Of a stretch of DNA of 23,527 bases, positions 7,725-19,700 are shown piece by piece. A model generated the notes under the pieces. It did not search any database and was not told the DNA's origin. It saw only the letters and a list, made by a program, of their open reading frames with translations. The stretch spans positions 1-23,527 of the IMG/VR virus record IMGVR_UViG_3300009428_001469. One strand, 5' to 3'. Each line of letters begins with the position of its first letter. Position 1 is the first letter of the stretch. The position numbers and the translations under genes are program-made. Origin of the DNA: a virus.

Positions 7725-10700
7725 GTGAGCAATGAAATTGACGCCATCCTTAGCAATATGGATGATGACGTTTCTGACAACGGGTCAGGAATGGGAACTA
7801 ACAGCGGGCTTGGGTACGCAGCCAACTTAAACAAAGCAAACGCCAAGAATGTTTTTGCGCGGCAAGACTTTGTTCAGGACATTTACGACTACTACTACGA
7901 AAGGGACGGAAAGTCTTTTAGTGGTATCGACGAAGCAAAAGATTACTTCATGGAAGACCGCCGCTGGCGCAACATGAACCTCGTATCCATTGGCCGCGAC
8001 TTAGTTGACGCTAATAATCAGTCTGATCAGCAGGGCAAAAGACTTGCACGACTACAGACTACCTTCGACGCCATGCCAAACTTCTACGAGGATGGTGGGG
8101 ATGGCTGGAAAGGTTTTGCTACAAACGCTTTGGCAGTAGTGGCAGACCCAATAAATCTGATTGGTTTCGGTTCTGGTGGTGTGGCCGCAAGAGCGGCAGC
8201 GGCGGGCGTAATAGCAGGCGGCGGTAGGCAAGTCTTGCAGCAGTCGGGCATGGCGGCGGTGCGAGGCACAGCATCAAGGGAAGCCTTGAAGGCGGGCATA
8301 TTCAAAGGTGCATTGTACGAGGGCGGCGTGTCTGGTTTGGCCGAGGGCGTGCTAGACGTAGGGATACAAGCACGTAACACAGAGTTAGGATTACAAGACG
8401 GCTACAGCTTGAAGCAAGGCGCTGTTGCGGTAGCTGGCGGCACGGTAATAGGCGGGGCTATGGGTGGTGCGCTTGGTGGTTTAGCCGCCAAGGTACGAAA
8501 CCCCTTTTCAGACGGCATGAGCCAAACAGACCGTGGCATCCAAGACGGCAGAAACAGGGTAATGGACGCCGAGATGGACGCCGCAAACGCGGATAACATC
8601 GCACTAGATGAGGCAAACGCAAACGCAGACACGGGCGAAACAGCCCAAGAGAGTTTCACTCGGCGCATTGGCGAGACACGGGCAGCGGTCAATCAAAGAA
8701 CGAACCTAAGTCGTGCGTCTGCGGCAGAAGGCGAACGATCAGCCAACGAACAGCGTACAGAGACAGGCCCATATGACACGCAAGACACGGATGGCGTCAA
8801 TGCAGGCCAACTGACCGAAGACGACACTCTCGACTTAGCGGCTCAGAATGTTCAAAGCATGGATGAGTTGGCTCGCAAAGCGGAGCTAGACGCAACAACG
8901 GAAACCGACTTAAACAAACGTAACGCTCTTAATGAACGTGCGGTGAAGCTACGTCGGGCGTCCGAGGCTCTGCATGGCAAGCTGGAAAGGTATCTCAGCC
9001 CCGACGAGGTCACTAGCACTGAGCTAGTTCAAGAGATACTGCAAATTACAGACCAGAGCGATCTGCTAATAAAAATTGGCAACGACCCTGATGCGCCTCA
9101 ACCGACAGGTAATACGGGTGGCGGTACTGCTAGAAACCTGACTGGTGCAGAGGCCGACGCCGACGCCGACGTAGCTAACAATGCTGGCGCAAGACCAGGG
9201 GATGGCGGCAATCTAACTGGCGATGAGGCCGGAGATTTCAGCGACCCTCAAAACTTTACAGGTGGCGATAATCGCATGGGGCCAAATCGGCCTGAAACCG
9301 CGCTGGTTCCTGAAACTGGGCCTGAGTTATCTCAACCTGACCAAGAGTTTAAAGATCGACTTGAGGAAAGTAAGGTTATCGACACAAGGCTTGAAACAGA
9401 CGTTGCAAGTCTCAATGAAGAATTAGTCGGTGAACGGCAGAAGTTTGAGACTGACAGTCCCCTCATTGGCGAAGAACCAGATATCACGGAAATACTAAAA
9501 GCTGGTGACATTGCCGAAGTCGGTGAAGCCGCCGACGCCATGAAAGTACGTCTGTCTGGTGTGGCGCAGCAGAATGGCGTGGACATATCAGGCATACCAG
9601 ACATGGAAAACTCTGGTGGCAAGGTTATTGTCGAGCGACTTAACGCGAAGCGTGCAGAATTACGAAGTGTCCAGCAAGCCAGAATAACTGAACTGGAAGC
9701 TAAGATCGACCAGACTGAGTTACGGCGTGCTGACAACAGTAGGATAAGAGACACTGAAAAAGTAGATTACGAAAAGGCAGTTGTGGAGCGGGACGCCCGA
9801 CTAGCCCAAGAAGAATTAGACAGGGAAGTTACACGGACCCTTGAGAAGCAGCGCAAAGAAGCAGTAGTAGAGCAAGCCGCAGCCGACGCACGCAATCCGT
9901 CTTTAGTCTTTGAAACGCTCAACAGTAAGTCTGATACGGTTGAATACCTAAAGTCGATAGGTGTTAGCGAAGAAGATATGAAGCCGCTTACTAATCTCGA
10001 CGCTCGGACCAACAGGCCAGCGCGACAAGAAGCATTTGTCAAAATCTGGAACGAACGAATGGGCCAAGAGTTGATGGTTCAGTACGCCACTTCCCGCATG
10101 GGTGATAATGGCCCTATCGACAGTTTCTACAACACTGACGTTTTGCCTGATAGTACCATGACCTTTTTTGAGGCCATTCTAGTCGAGCAGGGTTTTGATC
10201 CAGACTTACGCGCAGCAGCGTTAGCCTCTCACAACAAGATATTGGATAACCCCAAAGACCTTAACGACAAAGTCTTGGAATTACATACTTCACCTGAACA
10301 TATAAATAGCCCCGAACTTTTCTTTGAGGCAGCAAAAGAACGGTTTGGCAATGCGTATGCCGAGAGGCTCGCCGTGCATCTTCACGATGACATTATTAAC
10401 GCCCCAATCGCCAAACTCGATAGCTACACTTACAAGCAAGATGGGATAAACGCGACGTTGCCGCCAAGGGACATGGCCAGCCCGTCTGGCGAGCCGCTTT
10501 ACGGTATGAAGGTAGCGGGCGCAGAAAGAACACTGCCCTCTGGCAACCTCTCGACGGAGCCGAACGCTAACCGAGATGGGCGCGTAAAAGAAATCGAAGC
10601 GGTTATGTCCGACGCTATAAACAAAGAGCTTATGGCTTTGAAAGAGCGTGCAAGAAAGACTGCGCTCTTGGCTGGCATAACCGAAGAACAGGCAGACGCC

Positions 10701-13700
10701 GCCGCCACAAGAATTTACTACGACAAGATAGACAAGATGGTGGCTGACCGCGAAGGGTTCTTGGAGCGCAACGATGCGTTCCTTGATGGCCAGATGAAAA
10801 CAGTCGCTAGTAGCATTTTAGAGATGAAGTCGGCGCGAGATGCTTACAACAAGACCCGTTCCGACTTGCCTAAAAAGTTTAATAGCAACCTTACTTCTGA
10901 GGAAGTTATTGTCCAAGAGCTTGATAGCAATGGCGAGTTAGTCGATCTGGATAAGATTAGATACACCTTAACACAGAGCGCGAAGCCGACCATTGAAGAA
11001 AGTGCTCTTTTGAACGCGCACTTCAAAAGCCTTGAGGCTCTAAGGGAGACTAAGCGTCGTTACTCAAGCACGGCTAAGTACAACGTCGTTATGAAAAACA
11101 ATAATGTTCTCCCTATCGGCCAGCTTATTATGGAAGCTGAGAACGAAATACTGACGTTAAAAAGCAAGAAGCAAACCAGCATAAAAATTATCGCGCCTAA
11201 AGATCGTTCGTCGAAAGACATCAGCGTGGGTTTTGACGCAGGCTTGGCAGACTTCATAGGTCGATCACAAAACCGAAAGGGTGACGGCACATACGAGGTG
11301 AAAAACAAAGTTCAGGCTATCCTTAAAGGCTCTAACATCAATGGGTACGAGGGAAAGTTGTTCCGCAGAGGGCAGAAACTTGCTGACAATGGCCGATACG
11401 AGCAACGAACTGCGACCGCAAATGCAATCGACGAAATGCAAGCCTCTCGCATAGCGGCAGGCACGCAGCAGAGAGTGAGAGATGAAATAGAGGCCGAGCG
11501 TAATAAGCCACGGGTCACAGAATTAGACTTTCATATTAAAAAGATCGACGCTCTCAATTCTAAAATCTATCAGGTCACTAAGAACAGAGGGTCTAACAAG
11601 CCAATCAAGTATGATGGCAAAATAGTAACGATTGAAGAACTAACCGACTTGCGTAACTCAGCTATGAGCAAGGCTAGAGCAGAAGTTGTAAACTCATTTG
11701 ACATGGGTCCGAGTGGAAGCGTCCTGACTGGCCTAAAAGCCGAGAGAGCACGACTAACGAGCAACACGCAAAAGGGCATGCTTGGCAACCAAGCCGAGGA
11801 GTACAACAAAAACCGTGCTCGCAACATCATGCTCAGTACATGGAACCAGATCAGGCGTGAACTGAACGATCCAAAAACGTCCGATGATCGGGTGCGACTA
11901 CTGCAAACAATGACCCGCGACTTGAAACGTATGGGCAATGTTCAAAAGCAGAACGGCAAGCCTTACGATGAGAAGCTGGCAGAGAGAATTGCCACGTTCG
12001 CAACGAAGAAGGAAGCCGCTGGTCGCAGGGCCGAGGCCGCTTACAAACGTGATGTCGAGGCTGGCATGTACGACTATGAGAACAGCAGTTACGGTGAAGG
12101 CGCAGACCGCTTTGAACCCGAAGACTTGGGCGTAGCAGATGCTTACGCCGAACAATTAGCCCGACGCGATATGGGCGAATATAAGGTTGATGAAAGCGCG
12201 ACTGAGAATATGTTGTTTGGCGACAACTTACCGCCCCAGTTAAAAGACGAGGTTTTACAAGCCGCCAACCAGAAAAAAGTAGCCGAGGTAGCACGCCTAG
12301 ACGGCCTAGCAGAGTACACTTTACTCTCAGCAAGGGCGCACCGAGGGGAGATTTCAGGAGATGAGCTGGTCGCTGCAATAGGCCGACTTAACCAAGAGAT
12401 CAAACGCCGAGCAGAGGCAGCGCCAGAAGAAGTAACAGTCGCGGGGCGCAAGCACGCAATAGAAGTAGCGTCTACGACTAAGGGTGTGGAAGTAGATATA
12501 AACAACGACATCTCTTACTCTCGACCAGAAGGCAGCAAGATCGTCACAATAAAAATTGACGACGTAAAGCTGGGAGAAGCTATAGAAAAACCCGATGGCG
12601 GCTTTTCTATCATGCACCCCGATGGCCAGCGAATAAATTTTAAAAAATTTGGGCCGCTCAAGAAGTCTCTTGTTCAAATATTTAACAGGCAGATTGATGG
12701 CATCCAAGAAAAGTCTGGCAACACGCGCTTTTCAGTTAAGGAAAATGCGAAGGGCATCCCGCACGTACAGAAAGACCCCTCTCAGACTGCGACTTACAAG
12801 ACTGATCCACCTATCCCAGTCGCAAAAAACGTAGCCGCACCAGACGTAAACATAAAGCCAGAAGCCGACGCTAATGATCCGACCACTTGGAGCGGCTTAG
12901 ACTTTGAAGATATGCCCGCTGGCCGTAAGCTGGCGATACAGTTCTTAGGCGATGGCCCGTTAGTGAAGCGGCAAGTCGTGCGTATGGATAACGAGAAATC
13001 CCCTCAATCAATTAGGGAAATGCTTGGGACAAGTGGCGACGTGCCATACGTCATTGGCCATGTGCAGTCTGGTGGCCCGAAGGCAGCAAGCCAAGAAACT
13101 TTCTTCCCGATGGACCCAGAGAGCATCTTTATCGACCAGCGTGGCGTTGAGGTTGTTGGGCTAGACGTGCCAGAAGGCAAGCGTGGGTTGTCTGGAAATT
13201 CACAGAGCCGACGTAAGCGTGAAAACAGGGCGTCTGACTTAAGCAAGGTCCAAGGTAACAAGCTCAAGATAGCAGAGGACGATCAAGCGTTCTTTGCAGA
13301 AATGGGCGCAGAGCTAAACACGGTAAACGATTTAGTCCTCCACATCGAAAAGCTAGAGACTGCCGATTGGCAGGGCGAAATACGATCCTTAAAGGGGTTA
13401 AAGAAGTACGCGACCGCACGTTCAGCAGCGGCACGCATACTCAAGGCAAACGTACCAAACGGCATTAAGAAGCCTACGACTACCACAGCCAAGGCGAACG
13501 AAACTCTACGGACTATGTTCGATGGCTACCCACAGGCAGAAGTCCAAACAGCGGTAGACTTTATTGAAAGAGTGGCGCTTTTGAACGGTGGGGTTGCGCC
13601 GAAAATGCGAGCAGGCGATAGCCCGCTATTCGACGTAAACACAAATGAGATCCAAATCGACGTAGCGAGCGGTTCAAAGACTGGTGAAGTAAGAAGCACC

Positions 13701-16700
13701 CCTATGTCTATGGAGCTAGTGCATGAGATGGGCCACTGGGTCTATGACAACCTTCTCGACGAAGGTGATCGTCAAAAGTTCTGGTCGTCTATGGAAAAAT
13801 ACTACGATGATAACGGCACCCTTAACTTCAAAGACTTAGAGCGTGGCTTGGTAGACCCGAAGTTTATCAGCAATTCCGCGTCTAACCCGCAAGAGTTTTT
13901 CGCCAACCAGTTTCTAGGGTTTGCGATGCAGACTGACGCGGTTCGCGTGCCGGGTTCCGCTTTGCACCAAGTCTTTGCGAAAGTAAGCAAGATTGGCGCT
14001 GATCTTTTGAACTGGTTGCTAGGTCGTGAGACATTTCAGATCGACAGCGACTTGTATCAAATCTTCCAGAAGCACATGCCGCAAGATGTAATCGACCCTG
14101 AGACTAATTTGCCCACAGCGCAGCCTTCTATGTTCGGACACCTAGAAGCACTTGGCCGTGAACACGGTAATGATGGCTCAATCACCGTTGGTTCGGGCAT
14201 GATGAAGCCAGCAGAATTTGCGGGCAAACAAATGCGCGTCTTAGACACACGTATCCGCGAGCTTCACGCAGCAAAACGCGCCTACCCCACAGGTCTTGGT
14301 GACAGCATGTCTCTGGCAATCGACTTAGAGCGCATAGCCAAGGAGACTTACGGTGAATATGGCGGGGCAAAGGGCCAGCCGTTCCATAAGAAAATCCCAG
14401 GAGCACCTGAGAGCGGTAAAGCTCGGATAATGGCGCTCGACGAAACCGTTTCACGCGAGCCAATCATTCAAGCCCAGTACGCAATCCATACATTCCTCAG
14501 AAAACTACGTGCAGAGGAAGCTGACCACAAATTCTCTACCATGCTAGGCGGCATGTCTACCAAAGACAAAGCAGCACAAGAAGCGATTATCTCTGAGATG
14601 ACGGGTATGGGGGAACGAAACCAGCAGGCGATGTACGAGCGGCTGCTGACAGATAGCAAGTCGGCCTACGAAGGTCTTGATGAAGCTATCGTCGATCACT
14701 TGCACCGCCTGTCTACTGACTTGCAGATCGCGCTACAGGGAGCGGTCAAGGAATACACGGGGATGTTCCAGAGAACTATGCCGTTCACGGAACGCAAGCG
14801 CATAGCGATAGACGAATACACAGGTGCGGCATACGTCGAGACAGATAGCCCGAAGACAGGTCGGTACAAAAAAGCGGCTCGCAAACTAGCGCGGCAAGAG
14901 CTTGCACTGTCTCAGTCTGTAAACGAAGTCGTGAGCAAGATGTCTAGCTCTGGGATTGATTGGCGCACGGTGTCTGAGAAGGATATTATCTCAGCAGCAC
15001 AAGGCAGAAAAAAAGAACTAATCACAATTTCCGAACAAAGACATGAACTTGCTAGGGCGGTTTCCGCAGAGGGGGCAGAAGACTTAGGCGCGAAAGCCAC
15101 AGCCTTTAACCAACTCAAGGCCAGCGAGACACACAAGTCTTTTGACTTGCCTGCTATCTTAAACCGTCTGGAAAACGGCAGCGATACACAGCGAAGACTT
15201 CTTGAAATCTTTAGAAGTGATCGCCAAGACCATAAAAACCATATGTTGAAGATTATTTCTGAGACAGACCTTGAGGACACCCACGACTTAATCATAGCTG
15301 GCCGTCATTATGGTGCGGAACTTCCAGATGCACCAAGCGCCGTTTCAACTGAGCCTATGTCTGGTGCGGTAAGCCAGTTCACAAGCTCTATCAGCGTGAG
15401 GGGTAAGGACAAAAGCCAGCAAGCGATGGCGCAAGACTTGTTCACAAAGATGACAAGAATGATAAAGGGCTTTGAAGACCCCAGCGTCAAGATTGATGAC
15501 GATATCTTTATGACCGCATACGACGTGGCGATGATAAGGAACGATCCAAACGCGCTGGACGCTGACGACATAGACATGGCCTCACCAGTTGGCGAAGCAT
15601 GGGATGATGCGCGAGATGCGATGCGTGACATGGCTGACAACGTGATAGCGATCAACAAGCTACGCGAAAAGTTCCCGTCCGAGCTAAGTGGCACTATGGA
15701 GCAATCCGCTAAGTACGATGCTGAGATTATGAAGTACCGTAAGCCTTTGTTCGACTATCTGTATGACTTCACTTACGCACTACAGACAGGAACAGACCAG
15801 CGGGCGATCAAAGGATTGGACGCAGCAGGCGTAGAGCAAATGAAGGCAAAGTTTGCACGCATGACTACAATAGATTTCACCACGACTGATGCGTTTACAG
15901 TTAAAGGTGGGTCTACCGAGGCTAACGCTTCACTCAGAAAGATGATCGACGAAGCCGTGCAGATATTGGACGGCATCCTGTTCCAGCCACAATCATCAGC
16001 AGACCGATTGATGGAAACCCGACGCATGGGTACTGCCGACTTGCACAGGGCAGAGCGTGACAAGCACGCTATCTTGGGAATGGTTAGAGGTGCTGACGGC
16101 CAAGCATTAGTACACCCATCGGTCGCGAGTAAGTATGCAGATGCCTACCTAGACACTATCGGTGACAGACTTGACGGCTCTGCAAGAGACTTGACTGGCG
16201 CTGGCCCAAAGGCTGACTTAAAAAATCGCCTGAAATTCAACGTGTCGTCTGACCAAAATGTTCGGGGTGTTACATCCACACCGAATGGTCAGTACGGAGA
16301 TGGCGTTTATCTCAAGAGCATTAAGCACGTAGATAAAGGTTTCGACGTAGTAGAAGTTAAGCGGGCAGCGGATGAGGCCGCAAGTTCTTCCAGACTTAAC
16401 TCCAACCAGAAGAAAGAGTTAGATTTCTCGGTCAACTCAACGATTTGGTTGCGTGAAGCTATCAGAGATTTAAACAATAAACTCGATACATCCTTTGATG
16501 AGAAGCAGCTTTTAGAGAGGCTGTTAAAAATGGATCGAACTCACTGGGGTGTAATCGACGACATAACAAATGGCCGTATGAAGGACCAGAAAGTAGCGCC
16601 CGTATTTGCAAGGGTACGCGCACCGCTCGACCTCACAAGCAACACTCAGTATTCTTTGAATGGCGAGACAGACGGGACGATGCGCCATTTCATAATGAAG

Positions 16701-19700
16701 CTGGCCGAGGGTAGAGTGCTAGATGCAGAGGGCGTGCAGGCGGCAGTGGACGCATTTACCGCACCGATGTCAGGCCGCGAAATGTATCAAGTGTTTACGA
16801 ACAACTCGAATGGCTTGCTTCACAAGTATGGCAAGTCGAACAATGGTCCCGCCTCAAGACTAGCGTTCAACCGCATGCTGAAAGACATGGGCTACGACGG
16901 CCTGCACACCGACGAAGGCGACGTAGTCTTTAACCCGGAGATGGTTAAAGAGGCCAATAGCTTTAAACCCGAAGACAACTTACTCCATGATGGAGAGGGT
17001 TTTGGCGGGGACATGAAGCTGACGGGCCAAGTCGTCGAGGAGATGATGGTTCAGAACGGTCGTCTTGGAAACCCAACCTTTGTTGGTGTCGCACGCGAAG
17101 CTCGACGCATGGGTATGCCGCAGGCGATACTCGACGTAACTGAAAAGGTATTCAAGAAGCGCAGTATCCAGCCCGAAGACGTAGAGAAAATATCCAAATG
17201 GTCTACGGTCAAAAACTTCTTCCGCGAAAACTCAAGTCTATTCAGGCAGCTTGGAGCCAATTGGTTTGGTGATCAGATACAGCCCATGAGCGGTGTTGGT
17301 ACTTTTGAAAAGCACGACGCACTGCTGGCCCGCAGAATGTCTCCGATCATTAGAAAGCTAAATGCTCTCCCCGATGGCGGTGGAGCATTTAAGCGGTGGA
17401 ACCGCCGTAACCGTGGCCTTGCTATGGGTGCGCTGGACGCTGGACAACCCGCCAGCCACGAACGCATCATCAATGCGTTGCGCCGTGGCCGTGGTGCGGT
17501 TCAAGCTCTGGGTCTTGCGGAGCGAGAGATCGCTATGGACATAGCCAATGGCTTTAACGATGAGCTAAACCAGATGAAGGCTCTCGGAATAAAAGTGGGC
17601 GATGCACGTAAACTCGGTTCAGACTTTTATGTCCCACAAGTTTACGACAGGGAAAATATCCTATCAAACCCTAGCCGCTTTAGAGAAGGCTTAGTCGAAA
17701 TACTGAAGCGCGAGCAGAACAGACCTGACTTCGATAGCCAGAGAATGACTGAGGATGAGCTTGGCAAGATCGCTGACCTCATGGCTCATAGGCTCACCAA
17801 AGGCTTTGACCCTTCGACCGACGAAGCAATACAGCAAGCACTAGGATCACCGTTTGCGGCTCGCGTCATCAACATTAAGCCAGGTGACTACGACTTTATG
17901 GATGAGTTTCTTGTGCAAGACTTGCAAGGTATCTTGGCTAAATACTACGACCGCACAATCCGCAAGCGCGTGCTGACGGAGCAGTTTGGTGTGAACGGTC
18001 ATGGCTTTAACGCTTATGTAGAGACAGCCCAAGATGGCCTCGACGCTGGGGTCCAGATACTCAACAGTAGATATAGCCCGACTAACGCTGTTACGACTGA
18101 AAGCGGCATGGCGATGGTTGACGATCTGCAAATACCATCCTTACGTCTAACCCCCGATCAGTCAAAAACTTTAGTCGTGAAGCTAAAGCGCCTACTCGAC
18201 GACCCAGAGACTAACGTCAACAACAAGCAGACCGCGATCAATATGATAATCGAAATGGGTGGGCCAGATGCTTACAACAATGTGCAGTTTAAAAAGCGCG
18301 TTGAGGCAGTGGTGAACGCCGCCGTAGACTTTGCTGGCCGTAAGCCTTCCAGTACGACAGTAGCCAAGATGCGTCAGATGATGGACGTGTTGAACAAGAA
18401 GCCGATTGATGGTGGGTCAGGTCAGGAAGCACGCTACAAGGTTAGCCGTGCGCTCAAGTCTTTCACCAGCGTATCTCTTTTGGGCTTCACGACATTTACT
18501 TCTCTACCCGATATTGCTCTGCCCCTAGTTCGCAGCGGCAACATGAGAGCCTTCGCAAAAACATGGGCGAAGTATAGCACTGACCCGTCCTACCGAGCAG
18601 CAGCCAAGAACATCGGCGTAGGCATAGACAATCTTATGCACGAACGAATGGTTCAGATGGCAGGCGACGGCAACCAAAAGTTCGCCAACGCCTTCTTTAA
18701 CGCGACGTTGCTTACGCCTTGGACAAACACCATGCGTGAAGTCGCGTCCTTAGTCGGGTTCGAGAGCTTCAAGAGCGAGATTGACCGGGCTGTTCGACTA
18801 GCCAGCAAAGGCAAGAGGGGCAGCAAGTCGTATGCGACGGCTGTTAGGTATCTGGAACGCTATGGCTTGACGGGAGACAACGCCCCTCACGACTTCTTAG
18901 CGGATGGCAGCTTTAGAATAGACATGCTCCCCAAGGACGAGGGCATTGAGATGCAAGTTCAAATGGCGATGCTTAGGTTTACCAACGAAGCGATCTTTAC
19001 GCCTAATCCGAACGACGTGCCGATGTGGGCGCAGACCCCTTGGGGCAGCATGATGTTCCAACTCAAGTCTTTCCCACTAATGATGATGAAGCTACAGGGC
19101 TACATTGTTGATGAGTTTAAATTGGGCAACGTCGCACCCGCGTTCTACATGCTTACAGCAGGCGTCGGGGCTGGTTCCCTATCGGTTGGCGTAAAAGACT
19201 ATGTGTCTTTGCGGGGCGGGGATGACGAGCGTTCAGCGGAGTTTAGGAAGCGCAAGCTCACAGAAAGCAGAGCGGGCATAGCCGAGATACTTGGCGTAAA
19301 AGAAGGCGACGACCTAGACGCCGCGCTGGGGTGGTACTTGGATGGACTGCTCGCGGTTGGCGGCATGGGCCTAATCGGTGAAATGCTCTACAACACAAGC
19401 GCACAACTCGACAATGGCAAGTATGGTTTTGTACGCACAATGTCGGCAGCGTTTGGGCCACAAGTAGGCACCGCAGAACTAGCGTTCAATGCGGCAGCAG
19501 GCGCAGGGCAAGTGATCAGCAACAAGATAAACGACGAGGATAAAAACGATAAGATCAGAAACACGTTGCGCGATATGTTCGGACGATTACCTGTGGTGGG
19601 TCGTATCGCTGGTGGCCCAACAGGCAGGGAAACCTTCGTCGATGCAGTCGGTGGAGAGGCCAAGAAGGCAGGCCGACCAGCCAAAGGAAAACTTGGCGAC

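Noticed and set aside
7725-8500. A T7 gp16-like lytic transglycosylase domain at the N-terminus of the giant protein, or in the gp15-like protein.
   Set aside because: No convincing SLT catalytic Glu-Ser motif with its following Gly/Gln-rich pattern was visible; the region is instead aromatic and then Gly/Ala hydrophobic.
9135-9263. NLTG/NLTG/NFTG in the giant protein as a functional repeat array.
   Set aside because: Only three short copies with irregular spacing in a low-complexity linker; better regarded as linker composition.
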